Of a DNA stretch of 50,070 bases, positions 17,125 through 25,562 are shown one piece after another. A program made the position numbers and the translations under genes. The DNA is from Paracoccaceae bacterium (GTDB lineage: Bacteria > Pseudomonadota > Alphaproteobacteria > Rhodobacterales > Rhodobacteraceae): positions 1 to 50,070 of the forward strand of contig JAHDDY010000005.1 of assembly GCA_020629115.1 (NCBI GenBank), in the 5' to 3' direction. Position 1 is the stretch's first letter; each line of letters begins with the position of its first letter. The notes under the pieces were generated by a model. The model ran no database searches. It had not been told where the DNA came from and saw only the letters and a program-made list of their open reading frames with translations.

Positions 17125-17139
17125 GAACTGGTTCCGAAC
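17125..17139 (-). promoter_or_regulatory. Possible LexA (SOS) box at the diguanylate cyclase start
   Basis: On the minus strand the sequence reads GTTCGGAACCAGTTC, an exact GTTC-N7-GTTC, the LexA recognition form known in Alphaproteobacteria. It ends 16 bases before the ATG at 17108, where bound repressor would block initiation. By base composition about one such match is expected by chance in 50 kb, so position is the main support. Confidence 0.35.
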
Positions 17140-17218
17140 CGCTTACGGCAGTTCCCCAAAAAGACTAAAATGCGCGCGATTTGGCTTGCATGCGGGCGGA
17201 CGGGGGGCTATCCCGCGC

Positions 17219-17272
17219 TCTCCTTCCAGGAACCGTTCGTGACGGACCGCTCGTGCATGGGATGGAAGGAGA
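17219..17272 (+). promoter_or_regulatory. Candidate S6:S18 autoregulatory leader hairpin
   Basis: TCTCCTTCCA (17219-17228) and TGGAAGGAGA (17263-17272) form a perfect 10-bp stem, 46 bases before the rpsF start. The 34-base interior has two ACCG segments and a small hairpin (CCGT/ACGG). Leaders of rpsF operons in many bacteria carry an S6:S18 complex-binding element with a conserved unpaired CCG beside a hairpin. The layout fits, but I have not matched it to a covariance model. Confidence 0.45.
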
Positions 17273-17318
17273 CCCGCCCCCATGCTTGGAAGCCGTCGCA
17301 GTACATAAGGATACGACC

Positions 17319-17807
17319 ATGCCGCTTTACGAGCATGTGTTCATCGCGCGCCAGGATATCTCCGGCTCGCAGGCCGAAGGGATGATCGAGCAGTTCGGCG
17401 CCGTCATCACCGAGAACGGCGGAACCGTCGTCGGTCACGAATACTGGGGCCTGCGCCCCATGGCCTACAAGATCAACAAGAACCGCAAGGGCCACTACGC
17501 CATGATGCGGCTCGACGCGCCCGCCGCGGCGGTCCAGGAGATGGAGCGTCAGCAGCGCCTGAACGACAACGTCATGCGCACCGTCTCCTTCCGCGTCGAC
17601 GAGCACGAGGAAGGCCCCAGCCAGATGATGCAGGGCAAGAACGCGCGCGACGAGCGCCGCGGCAACCGCGACCGCGACCGCGGCCCCCGCGAGGACCGAT
17701 CCGGCGAGCGGTCCGGCGACCGCGCCGAAAAGCCGCATGAGACCACGACGACCGCGCCGACCGACAAGCTCGCCGGTTCCGCCGACGCCAAGAAAGAGGA
17801 GAGCTGA
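17319..17807 (+). CDS. rpsF: 30S ribosomal protein S6, with long C-terminal tail
   Basis: 162 residues. The S6 fold (residues 1-95) starts [15 protein letters not shown] and contains the family's [22 protein letters not shown]. It binds S18 on the central domain of 16S rRNA. The remaining 65 residues are a disordered, highly charged tail of Arg-Asp/Arg-Glu runs, longer than in E. coli S6 (about 135 in total). The ATG at 17319 has AAGGA 8 bases upstream; the frame is open for 46 codons before it without homology. First gene of rpsF-rpsR-rplI; the primosomal gene priB and ssb are absent, as expected in this class. Confidence 0.95.
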   Translation: MPLYEHVFIARQDISGSQAEGMIEQFGAVITENGGTVVGHEYWGLRPMAYKINKNRKGHYAMMRLDAPAAAVQEMERQQRLNDNVMRTVSFRVDEHEEGPSQMMQGKNARDERRGNRDRDRGPREDRSGERSGDRAEKPHETTTTAPTDKLAGSADAKKEES

Positions 17808-17809
17808 TC

Positions 17810-18046
17810 ATGGCCGGACCCCAGCGCCGCCCGTTCTTCCGCCGCCGCAAGTCCTGCCCCTTCTCGGGCGATAACGCGCCGGTCATCGACTACAAGGACA
17901 CGAAGCTGCTCCAGCGCTTCATCTCCGAGCGCGGCAAGATCGTGCCGTCCCGCATCACCGCCGTGTCGGCGAAGAAGCAGCGCGAGCTGGCCAAGGCCAT
18001 CAAGCGCGCCCGCTTCCTCGCCCTCCTGCCCTACATCATCAAGTAA
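17810..18046 (+). CDS. rpsR: 30S ribosomal protein S18
   Basis: 78 residues, close to the usual 75. Characteristic RRRKSCPFS near the start, [19 protein letters not shown] in the middle and [16 protein letters not shown] at the end. The CPF Cys is single, i.e. the zinc-independent form. Starts two bases after rpsF and ends 12 bases before rplI; AGGAG-type signals occur in both gaps. Confidence 0.97.
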   Translation: MAGPQRRPFFRRRKSCPFSGDNAPVIDYKDTKLLQRFISERGKIVPSRITAVSAKKQRELAKAIKRARFLALLPYIIK

Positions 18047-18058
18047 GGAGAACCCGTC

Positions 18059-18766
18059 ATGGAAGTCATCCTGCTCGAACGGGTGGAGAAACTCGGCAAT
18101 CTGGGCGAGGTCGTCTCGGTCAAGCCCGGCTACGCGCGCAACTACCTCCTCCCCAGCGGCAAGGCCCTGCGCTCCAGCAAGGCGAACATGGCCCGCTTCG
18201 AGGCCGAGCGCGCCGGGATCGAGAAGCTCAACGCCGAGAAGCGCGACGAGGCCAAGGGCCGCGCCGAATCGATGGACGGGCACAGGTTCGTCGTCATCCG
18301 CCAGGCCGCGGATTCCGGCGCGCTCTACGGCTCCGTCTCCACCCGTGACGTGGTGGATGCGCTGGTCGCGGACGGGTTCAAGGTCGATCGCTCGCAGATC
18401 GAGCTTGAGAACCCGATCAAGGAGCTGGGCCTGCACGAGATCCGCGTGATCCTGCATCCCGAGGTCGACGTGACGGTGACGGCCAACGTCGCCCGCTCCG
18501 AGGACGAGGCCGAGCTTCAGGCCCAGGGCAAGTCCATCGCCGAGCTGCGCGCCGAGGAGGAAGCTGCCGAGGCCGCCGAATTCGACGTGCGCTCGCTGTT
18601 CGACGAGGACGCCGATATCCGCGAGGAGATCCTCAAGGACGACGCGCCCGCCGACGACGAGAAATCGGACGATGACGACGACGAGTCCGGCGACAGCGCC
18701 GACCGCCGCGCCAAGAAGGACCTGCGCGACATCGGCGACGAGGAATATGCCGACGCGGACGACTGA
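18059..18766 (+). CDS. rplI: 50S ribosomal protein L9, with acidic C-terminal extension
   Basis: 235 residues versus about 149 for E. coli L9. Residues 1-150 hold both L9 domains: the N-terminal [21 protein letters not shown] and [17 protein letters not shown], then a long helix and the C-terminal rRNA-binding domain. The last 80 or so residues are a very acidic, presumably disordered tail ([10 protein letters not shown] and similar). AGGAGA lies upstream of the ATG. Last gene of the ribosomal operon, followed by a terminator. Confidence 0.95.
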   Translation: MEVILLERVEKLGNLGEVVSVKPGYARNYLLPSGKALRSSKANMARFEAERAGIEKLNAEKRDEAKGRAESMDGHRFVVIRQAADSGALYGSVSTRDVVDALVADGFKVDRSQIELENPIKELGLHEIRVILHPEVDVTVTANVARSEDEAELQAQGKSIAELRAEEEAAEAAEFDVRSLFDEDADIREEILKDDAPADDEKSDDDDDESGDSADRRAKKDLRDIGDEEYADADD

Positions 18767-18793
18767 TCCGCGCCGCCAGTACGCGAAGACCGG

Positions 18794-18822
18794 AAGCCGG
18801 GGGCATCGCCTCCGGCTTTCGT
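18794..18822 (+). terminator. Intrinsic terminator of the rpsF-rpsR-rplI operon
   Basis: AAGCCGGGGG (18794-18803), loop CATCG, CCTCCGGCTT (18809-18818), a 10-bp stem with one G-U pair, followed by a short interrupted U-stretch (TCGTCGTTT). Lies 28 bases after the rplI stop. Confidence 0.8.
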
Positions 18823-18930
18823 CGTTTCGAGCCTCGGTCCCTATCGACGCGCCGGACTGGTGACGAAGCCGGAACCACCCCGAATCGCGACGCCCATGGA
18901 GCGATGCGCCCCGCCGCGAGCTGTAGGGTG

Positions 18931-19028
18931 ACCGTCATGGATGACGGTACTTACCGCCAAATCTGGCGGGGAATCACATGCGTCTCCATGGCGAATCCCG
19001 TATGGTCGATTCCTAACCCGAGGAATCG
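18931..19028 (+). promoter_or_regulatory. Structured dnaB leader with a hairpin covering the ribosome site
   Basis: Three dyads in a row before dnaB. ACCGTCAT-GG-ATGACGGT (18931-18948) is an 18-bp palindrome that could be a protein-binding operator. CCGCCA-AATC-TGGCGG (18954-18969). CGATTCCT-AACCCG-AGGAATCG (19007-19028), whose 3' arm contains the GAGGAA ribosome-binding site (19020-19025) and ends 3 bases before the GTG start. Folding of the last would reduce dnaB translation. Function is inference; the repeats are seen directly. Confidence 0.5.
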
Positions 19029-19031
19029 CCC

Positions 19032-20510
19032 GTGAACGAATTCAGCCCCGCCCCCGATACCGCCGAACTGCCCGTCCGCGCCCTTCCCAGCAATATCGAG
19101 GCGGAGCAGGCGGTCCTCGGCGCGATCCTCGTGAACAACGAGGCGCTGGACCGGCTGAGCGTGTTCCTGACGGTCGAGCATTTCTACGACCCCGTGCACG
19201 CGCGCGTCTTCGAGGTGGCGCAGCGGCGCATCCAGAACGGACAGGTCGTCTCCCCCGTCACGCTCCGCGCGGCCTTCGAGAAGGACGCGGGGATGGCGGA
19301 ACTGGGCGGGCCGATCTACCTGCTCCACCTCGCCGATGCCGCCGTCAACGTCTTCAACGTCCTCGATTACGGGCGCATCGTCTACGAGATGGCCATCCGC
19401 CGCCACCTGATCGAACTGGGCGAGGAGATCGCGGACCGGGCGGGCGACTTCACCGACGACAGCGTCTCGTCGGATCACATCACCGAGGCCGAGCAGCGCC
19501 TCTACTCGCTGGCCGAGAAGGGGCGCATCGAGGGCGGCTTCAAGAATTTCGGCCGGGTCGTCACCGATGCCGTCGAGGTCGCGAACGCCGCCTACCAGCG
19601 CGACGGGATGCTCGCGGGCCTCTCGACGGGCCTGCGGGACATGGACACGAAGCTCGGCGGCCTGCACCGCTCGGACCTCATCATCCTCGCCGGGCGCCCG
19701 TCGATGGGCAAGACCGCGCTCGCCACGAACGTCGCCTTCAACGTGGCCAAGGCCTTTCGCGAAGGGCCGGACGATGCGGGCCAGACGAAGACGCTCGACG
19801 GCGGCGTGGTCGGGTTCTTCTCTCTGGAGATGAGCGCCGAGCAGCTCGCCACCCGCATCCTGGCCGAGCAATGCGAGATCTCCTCCGAGAAGATCCGCCG
19901 GGGCGAACTGGACGAGGGGCAGTTCCGCAAGTTTGTCGAGGTGGCCCGGGTGCTGGAGACCAAGCCGCTCTACATCGACGATACCCCCGCCCTGACCATC
20001 GGTCAGCTCGCCGCCCGCTCGCGCCGTCTCAAGCGCCAGTCGGGGCTGGACCTGCTGGTCGTCGACTACCTGCAACTGCTGAACGGCGACGGGCGGGCGA
20101 GCGACAACCGCGTGAACGAAATTTCCCAGATCACGCGCGGCCTGAAGGCCATCGCCAAGGAACTGGACATTCCCGTCATCGCCCTGTCCCAGCTCTCGCG
20201 CCGGGTCGAGGACCGGGACGACAAGCGGCCCCAGCTCTCGGACCTGCGCGAATCGGGGTCCATCGAGCAGGACGCGGATGTCGTCATGTTCGTGTACCGG
20301 GAGGAATACTACCTCTCCCGCACCGAGCCGCGCGAGGGGACGCAGGAGCATATCGAATGGCAGGAGGCGATGTCGCAAGTTCACGCCGTCGCCGAGGTCG
20401 TCATCGGCAAGCAGCGCCACGGTCCCATCGGGACGGAAAAGCTGCATTTCGACGCGCAGTACACCCGCTTCGGCGATCTGGCGCGGGAAGAGCGGTACGA
20501 CTTCGGGTAG
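19032..20510 (+). CDS. dnaB: Replicative DNA helicase DnaB
   Basis: 492-residue hexameric helicase that unwinds the replication fork. The N-terminal collar domain starts about residue 18 (LPSNIEAEQAVLGAIL). The RecA-type motor has Walker A GRPSMGKT at 221-228, Walker B LLVVDYLQLL near 342-351, and the arginine-finger/H4 region DLRESGSIEQDADVV. The start is GTG at 19032 with GAGGAA 6 bases upstream. No intein is present. The next gene, alr, begins four bases after the stop, so dnaB heads a nine-gene run to 27688. Confidence 0.97.
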   Translation: MNEFSPAPDTAELPVRALPSNIEAEQAVLGAILVNNEALDRLSVFLTVEHFYDPVHARVFEVAQRRIQNGQVVSPVTLRAAFEKDAGMAELGGPIYLLHLADAAVNVFNVLDYGRIVYEMAIRRHLIELGEEIADRAGDFTDDSVSSDHITEAEQRLYSLAEKGRIEGGFKNFGRVVTDAVEVANAAYQRDGMLAGLSTGLRDMDTKLGGLHRSDLIILAGRPSMGKTALATNVAFNVAKAFREGPDDAGQTKTLDGGVVGFFSLEMSAEQLATRILAEQCEISSEKIRRGELDEGQFRKFVEVARVLETKPLYIDDTPALTIGQLAARSRRLKRQSGLDLLVVDYLQLLNGDGRASDNRVNEISQITRGLKAIAKELDIPVIALSQLSRRVEDRDDKRPQLSDLRESGSIEQDADVVMFVYREEYYLSRTEPREGTQEHIEWQEAMSQVHAVAEVVIGKQRHGPIGTEKLHFDAQYTRFGDLAREERYDFG

Positions 20511-20514
20511 CGGG

Positions 20515-21585
20515 ATGGACGCTCCCGTCCTGACCGTCGATCTCGACGCCCTCGCCCGTAACTGGCGCGCGCTCGACGCGCTGTCAGGTACGGCGGAGAC
20601 GGGGGCGGCGGTCAAGGCGGATGCCTACGGGCTGGGGCTGGCGCCGGTGGCCGGGGCGCTGTGGGGCGCGGGGTGCCGGCGGTTCTTCGTGGCGACGCTG
20701 GCCGAGGGCATCGCCCTGCGCGCCATCCTGCCCGATGCGGCGGTCCACATCCTGAACGGTGTACGGGGCGAGGGCGCCGCGGCGGCGCGGGCGCATCGGT
20801 TGATCCCCTGCCTCAATGCCCCGCATCAGGTCGCCGACTGGCGCGCGGCGGGGGGCGGGCCGTGCGCGCTACAACTCGACAGCGGCATGGCGCGGCTGGG
20901 CGTGCAGTCGGGGGACCTCGATGCGGTGCTGCGGGACGAGGCGGATACGCTGGCCGACTGCGTCCTCGTAATGTCGCATCTCGCCTGCGCCGACGAACCG
21001 GCGCATCCGCAGAACGCGGCCCAGCGTGCCGCCTTCGAGGCGATGCTGCCGACGGTCCGCGCGGTCGCACCCCGGGCCGAGGCGAGCCTTGCCGCAACGG
21101 GGGGGACGCTGCTGGGTGCGGAGTATCGCTACGACCTCGTCCGCTGCGGCATCGGTCTCTACGGCGGCCTGCCCTTCGCGGATGCGGAGCCGGTCGTGAC
21201 CCTGACCGCGCCGATCGTCCAGATACGCACGATCGCCGCGGGCGACAGCGTTGGATACGGCGCGAGCTGGACCGCCGCCCGCCCCTCCCGCATCGCGACC
21301 CTGCCGCTGGGCTATGCCGACGGCATCCACCGCGCGCTGTCGAGCGCGACGTACGTCGTCATCGACGGCCGCCCCGCCCCGCTTGCCGGGCGGGTGAGCA
21401 TGGACCTGCTGACGGTCGACGTGACCGACCATCCGCATGTCGACGAGCGCGGCATCGTCGAGATCGTCGGCCCGCACCGGGGAATCGACGCGCTGGCCGC
21501 GGATGCGGGGACAATCGGCTACGAGATGCTGACCGCGCTTGGAACCCGCTACGAGAGGCGCTACAAGGGCGCGACCCGCAACTGA
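20515..21585 (+). CDS. alr: Alanine racemase
   Basis: 356-residue PLP enzyme that makes D-alanine for peptidoglycan. The PLP-binding Lys34 lies in AVKADAYGLG; the second catalytic base, Tyr248, is in GYGASW; the substrate-contact segment RVSMDLLTVDV follows at about 293. The start ATG at 20515 is 4 bases after the dnaB stop, with a modest AGCGGG ribosome site. The frame remains open upstream within dnaB, but homology starts here. Followed after 15 bases by the Mla permease gene, linking two cell-envelope functions in one transcript. Confidence 0.95.
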   Translation: MDAPVLTVDLDALARNWRALDALSGTAETGAAVKADAYGLGLAPVAGALWGAGCRRFFVATLAEGIALRAILPDAAVHILNGVRGEGAAAARAHRLIPCLNAPHQVADWRAAGGGPCALQLDSGMARLGVQSGDLDAVLRDEADTLADCVLVMSHLACADEPAHPQNAAQRAAFEAMLPTVRAVAPRAEASLAATGGTLLGAEYRYDLVRCGIGLYGGLPFADAEPVVTLTAPIVQIRTIAAGDSVGYGASWTAARPSRIATLPLGYADGIHRALSSATYVVIDGRPAPLAGRVSMDLLTVDVTDHPHVDERGIVEIVGPHRGIDALAADAGTIGYEMLTALGTRYERRYKGATRN

Positions 21586-21600
21586 CCGGACCCTGCAATC

Positions 21601-22395
21601 GTGGCCGTTCTCTCCGCCTTCCATGGCTTCCTCGCCGGCATCGGTGCGTCCGTCATCGGGCTGCTGCGGGCGACCGGGGCGCTCACGCTGTTCGCGGCGC
21701 AGGGGATCATGCACTGCTTCCTGCCGCCCTGGTACTGGCGCGAGGTGCTGCGGCAGATGATGCGGATCGGGTATTTCTCGCTGCCCGTGGTCGGGTTGAC
21801 GGCGCTGTTCACGGGGGCGGTGCTGGCGCTCCAGATCTATATCGGCGGGTCGCGCTTCAATGCCGAGGGGGTGGTCGCCTCCATCGTCGCCATCGGCATC
21901 GTGCGCGAGCTGGGTCCGGTTCTGGGCGGGTTGATGGTCGCGGGGCGCGTCTCGGCGGCCATCGCGGCGGAGCTGGGCACCATGCGCGTGACCGAGCAGA
22001 TCGACGCGCTGACGACGCTCTCGACCAACCCGTTCAAGTACCTCGTCGCCCCGCGCCTCATCGCCGGGGTATTGACGCTGCCCGTGCTGGTGGCGGTGGC
22101 GGATATCATCGGGATCATGGGTGGGTTCCTCGTCGGGGTGAACCGGCTGAACTTCAACGCGGGGACGTACATCGCCAACACGGTCAACTTCCTGGAGGCT
22201 GGGGACATCCTCTCGGGCCTCTACAAGGCCGCCGCCTTCGGCTTCATCATCACGCTGATGGGCTGCTACCACGGCTACAATTCGGGGCGCGGGGCGCAGG
22301 GCGTGGGCACGGCGACGACGAACGCGGTGGTCTCAGCCTCGGTGCTGATCCTCGCGGCGAACTACATCCTGACCGAACTGTTCTTCAGCACATGA
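21601..22395 (+). CDS. mlaE: MlaE-type lipid ABC transporter permease
   Basis: 264-residue inner-membrane permease with the MlaE fold. It has an amphipathic N-terminal helix and five or so TM segments, with conserved IVRELGPVLGGLMVAGRVSAAI (about 102-123) and TMRVTEQIDALTTL. Mla-type systems move phospholipids between inner and outer membrane. GTG start at 21601 with no strong ribosome site, probably coupled to alr. Overlaps the ATPase gene by 4 bases. No mlaD (MCE-domain), mlaB or mlaC gene is adjacent. Confidence 0.9.
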   Translation: MAVLSAFHGFLAGIGASVIGLLRATGALTLFAAQGIMHCFLPPWYWREVLRQMMRIGYFSLPVVGLTALFTGAVLALQIYIGGSRFNAEGVVASIVAIGIVRELGPVLGGLMVAGRVSAAIAAELGTMRVTEQIDALTTLSTNPFKYLVAPRLIAGVLTLPVLVAVADIIGIMGGFLVGVNRLNFNAGTYIANTVNFLEAGDILSGLYKAAAFGFIITLMGCYHGYNSGRGAQGVGTATTNAVVSASVLILAANYILTELFFST

Positions 22396-23150
22396 CCAAA
22401 CCCAAGATCGCCCTCAAGGACGTGCACAAGTCCTTCGGCGCCAAGCAGGTCCTGCGCGGGGTCACGCTCGACGTGATGCCGTCGGAATCCATGGTCGTCA
22501 TCGGCGGATCGGGGACCGGCAAGTCGATCACCATCAAGTCGGTCCTCGGCCTCGTGAAGCCCGACAGGGGCGAGGTCTGGGTCGACGATATCCGCGCCGA
22601 CAAGGCGCGCGGGGCGAGACGCGACGCGCTGCTCGACAAGTTCGGGATGCTGTTCCAGGGCGGCGCGCTGTTCGATTCGCTCAAGGTCTGGGAGAACGTC
22701 GCCTTCCGCCTGCGCCGCCGCCTGGGCCGGGACGAGGCGCGCGATCTGGCGGTCGAGAAACTGCGCCGGGTCGGCCTCGGGCCGGAAAACGCGGACCTCT
22801 ACCCCGCCGAGCTGTCGGGCGGGATGCAGAAGCGCGTGGGCCTCGCCCGGGCCATCGCGGACGATCCGGAGATCATCTTCTTCGACGAGCCGACCACGGG
22901 TCTCGACCCGATCATGTCCGACGTCATCAACGACCTCATCCGCGAGGTGGTGACGGAGATGGGGGCGACCGCCCTGACCATCACCCACGACATGACCAGC
23001 GTGCGCCGCATCGCCGACAAGGTGGCGATGCTGCATGGCGGCGTGATCCAGTGGACGGGGCCGGTGGACGATCTGGAGACCTGCGGCGACCCCTATATCG
23101 AACAGTTCATCAACGGCCGCGCCGACGGTCCCATCGAGGCGCTGCGATGA
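22392..23150 (+). CDS. mlaF: MlaF-type lipid ABC transporter ATPase
   Basis: 252-residue ATPase. Walker A GGSGTGKS (about 36-43), signature LSGGMQKR, Walker B IIFFDEP followed by TTGLDPIMSD, and H-loop THDM. The GTGKS form of Walker A and SGGMQKRVGLARA are typical of MlaF/Ttg2A. It energises the upstream permease. ATGA overlaps join it to mlaE before and to a small membrane protein after. Confidence 0.92.
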   Translation: MTKPKIALKDVHKSFGAKQVLRGVTLDVMPSESMVVIGGSGTGKSITIKSVLGLVKPDRGEVWVDDIRADKARGARRDALLDKFGMLFQGGALFDSLKVWENVAFRLRRRLGRDEARDLAVEKLRRVGLGPENADLYPAELSGGMQKRVGLARAIADDPEIIFFDEPTTGLDPIMSDVINDLIREVVTEMGATALTITHDMTSVRRIADKVAMLHGGVIQWTGPVDDLETCGDPYIEQFINGRADGPIEALR

Positions 23151-23536
23151 AGGATGTCGTCGAGATCTTCTTCGGCCTCGCGGTCGGCCTGCCGCTGGCC
23201 ATCATCGGCCTGATCGGCGCGCTCGCCATCGTGCTGGCGAGCCTAGGCAGCGCCGCGACGCTGTTCTCGCGCGGGCACGGGGTGCAGGCGGGGATCGTGC
23301 TGGCCCTCGTCGCGATGGTCGCGTTGATGGCCTTCGACGTCGTCCCGGCGGCGGGGCTGGCCGGGGTGCCGCTTCTCGGCGTGGCCGCAGCGATGACCGC
23401 CGTCACGCACCAGCGCCTCGCGCGGACCACCGCCGGACAGCCGGGCGACATCCCCCTCGCGGTCGCCGCCGCCGCGGGCCTCGTCGCACTGATGGTGCCG
23501 GTCTTCATCCTCCTGGCCGGCAACGTGGCGGGCTGA
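23147..23536 (+). CDS. Small four-helix membrane protein of unknown function
   Basis: 129 residues, no recognised family. Four hydrophobic segments: about 8-36, 46-62, 65-82 and 103-125. The short hydrophilic joints include RGHGVQ and THQRLARTTAGQPGD. Starts inside the mlaF stop (ATGA) and ends two bases before radA. The position is where many bacteria have mlaD, but it lacks an MCE domain. It may be an accessory membrane subunit of the lipid transporter, inferred only from coupling. Confidence 0.7.
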   Translation: MKDVVEIFFGLAVGLPLAIIGLIGALAIVLASLGSAATLFSRGHGVQAGIVLALVAMVALMAFDVVPAAGLAGVPLLGVAAAMTAVTHQRLARTTAGQPGDIPLAVAAAAGLVALMVPVFILLAGNVAG

Positions 23537-23538
23537 GG

Positions 23539-24921
23539 ATGGCGCGCGCCTCCGTGAAATACGTCTGCCAGTCCTGTGGCACGGTGCACAGCAAGTGGGC
23601 GGGCCAGTGCAGCGATTGCGGGGCGTGGAACGCGCTGTCCGAGGAAAGCAACCAGACCGCCGGCCCGCCGTCGAAATCCGTCGGTGCGGGCGGCAAGGGG
23701 CGGCGGGTGGAACTGTCCTCCCTGTCCGCCAACGAGCCGCCGCCCGTCCGGGTGCAGAGCGGGATCGGCGAGTTCGACCGGGTGCTCGGCGACGGCCTGG
23801 TGCCCGGCTCGGCCATCCTCGTCGGCGGCGACCCCGGCATCGGCAAGTCGACCCTCCTCCTCCAGGCCGCCGCCGCCATCGCCCGCACGGGGGCCAAGAC
23901 GATCTACGTCTCGGGCGAGGAGGCGCGCGCGCAGATCCGCCTGCGCGCCGCGCGGCTCGGGGTCTCGGATTCGGAGGTCCTGCTCGCCGCCGAGACGAGC
24001 CTGCGCGACATCCTCACCACGCTGGACGCGGAGAAGCCCGGCCTCGTCATCATCGATTCGATCCAGACCATGTGGTCCGACACCATCGAGAGCGCGCCCG
24101 GCTCCGTCAGCCAGGTCCGCGCCTGCGCGCTGGAGCTGACCAACTTCGCCAAGCGGCGCGGGGTGTCGGTCATCCTCGTCGGCCACGTGACGAAGGAGGG
24201 TCAGATCGCCGGGCCGCGCGTGGTCGAGCACATGGTCGATACCGTCCTCTACTGCGAGGGCGAGCGCGGGCACCAGTTCCGCATCCTGCGCGCGGTCAAG
24301 AACCGCTTCGGCCCGGCGGACGAGATCGGCGTGTTCGAGATGACCGGCACGGGCATGAAGGAGGTCTCGAACCCCTCCGCCCTGTTCCTCGGCGACCGGG
24401 ACGAGCGCGCGCCCGGTTCGGTGGTCTTCGCCGGGATCGAGGGCACGCGCCCCGTCCTCGTGGAGTTCCAGGCCCTCGTCGCCCAGTCCGCGCTCGGCAC
24501 GTCGCGGCGGGCGGTGGTGGGCTGGGATTCGGGGCGGCTCGCCATGGTGCTGGCGGTGCTGGAGGCGCGCTGCGGCCTTCAGCTCGGCGCATTCGACGTC
24601 TATCTGAACGTCGCGGGCGGCCTGAGGATCAGCGAGCCTGCGGCGGATCTGGCGGTGGCGGCGGCGCTGATTTCGAGCTATACGAACAACCCGGTCCCCG
24701 CGCGCACGGTCGTCTTCGGCGAGATCAGCCTTTCGGGGGCCATCCGCCCGGTCGCCCAGTCGGGCGCGCGGCTGCGCGAGGCGCAGAAGCTGGGCTTCGA
24801 CACGGTCTTCGCGCCGCCCCGGGGCGAAGGCAAGGACGGCAAGGCGGCGGATGCGGTGCATATCGAGGAATTCGACGAATTGCGCAATCTGGTGGAGCGG
24901 TTCGACCCCGAGGCGGCCTGA
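23539..24921 (+). CDS. radA: DNA repair protein RadA (Sms)
   Basis: 460 residues. N-terminal zinc finger CQSCGTVHSKWAGQCSDC (about 10-27), RecA-like ATPase with Walker A GGDPGIGKS (about 95-103), the RadA-specific KNRFG motif (about 254-258), and a C-terminal Lon-like domain. It drives branch migration and helps process recombination intermediates. The ATG lies two bases after the preceding stop with GAGG immediately before it, so translation probably depends on the upstream gene. Confidence 0.96.
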   Translation: MARASVKYVCQSCGTVHSKWAGQCSDCGAWNALSEESNQTAGPPSKSVGAGGKGRRVELSSLSANEPPPVRVQSGIGEFDRVLGDGLVPGSAILVGGDPGIGKSTLLLQAAAAIARTGAKTIYVSGEEARAQIRLRAARLGVSDSEVLLAAETSLRDILTTLDAEKPGLVIIDSIQTMWSDTIESAPGSVSQVRACALELTNFAKRRGVSVILVGHVTKEGQIAGPRVVEHMVDTVLYCEGERGHQFRILRAVKNRFGPADEIGVFEMTGTGMKEVSNPSALFLGDRDERAPGSVVFAGIEGTRPVLVEFQALVAQSALGTSRRAVVGWDSGRLAMVLAVLEARCGLQLGAFDVYLNVAGGLRISEPAADLAVAAALISSYTNNPVPARTVVFGEISLSGAIRPVAQSGARLREAQKLGFDTVFAPPRGEGKDGKAADAVHIEEFDELRNLVERFDPEAA

Positions 24922-24951
24922 GGCCGGGCGGGTAGCGACAGGAAGAGACAC

Positions 24952-25536
24952 ATGGAAATCACGTCGACGATCGTGGATGGGGTGATCGCGGGGGTCGTGC
25001 TGCTGTCGGCCTTCTTCGCCTACAGCCGGGGGCTTACGCGCGAGGTGTTCACGCTGGCGATATGGATCGTCGCCGCCCTGGCCGCCCTGAACTTCTATCC
25101 CGTCGTGGAACCGACCCTGCGCGACATCGTGGACCTGGGCGACCTCGGCCCGTGGGCGGCCATCGTGGTGGCCTTCGTCATCGCGCTCGTCATCCTGACC
25201 ATCGTGGGCGGGGCCATCGCCTCCTTCATCAGCAATTCGGCCCTCGGCCCCCTCGACAGGGGTCTGGGCTTCCTGTTCGGCATCGCCCGGGGGCTGGTGC
25301 TGCTGGCCCTCGTCTGGATCTTCGTCGGCGGCTCGAACCCCGCCGCGCTCCGGGACGAGGCGGTCGAGGCGTCCTATGGCGGGCAGATCGTCGAGGACAC
25401 GGCCAACGCCCTGCGCGACGCCATGCCGACCGAGATGCCGCCCTTCCTCCAGACCGCCCTCGGCGACCTGTTCGACAAGGCCCCCGGCGCGAGCACGGAG
25501 CCGACGGGCGAGTTCGTCGAACCCAACCCCATCTGA
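24952..25536 (+). CDS. cvpA: CvpA family membrane protein
   Basis: 194 residues with four TM segments (about 7-25, 29-47, 64-90, 103-123) and the CvpA core RGLTREVFTLAIWIVAALAA. The C-terminal 60 residues are soluble. CvpA is named for colicin V production and is usually upstream of purF, as here (26 bases). Its biochemical role is unclear; it affects envelope homeostasis in enterobacteria. AGGAAGAG precedes the ATG. Confidence 0.92.
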   Translation: MEITSTIVDGVIAGVVLLSAFFAYSRGLTREVFTLAIWIVAALAALNFYPVVEPTLRDIVDLGDLGPWAAIVVAFVIALVILTIVGGAIASFISNSALGPLDRGLGFLFGIARGLVLLALVWIFVGGSNPAALRDEAVEASYGGQIVEDTANALRDAMPTEMPPFLQTALGDLFDKAPGASTEPTGEFVEPNPI

Positions 25537-25562
25537 GCCTTTCCCTCCCCCGGAGAACGCCC

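Noticed and set aside
20661-23150. 829-codon plus-strand frame
   Set aside because: The first two thirds are an out-of-frame shadow of alr and mlaE; only the end, from 22392, is mlaF.
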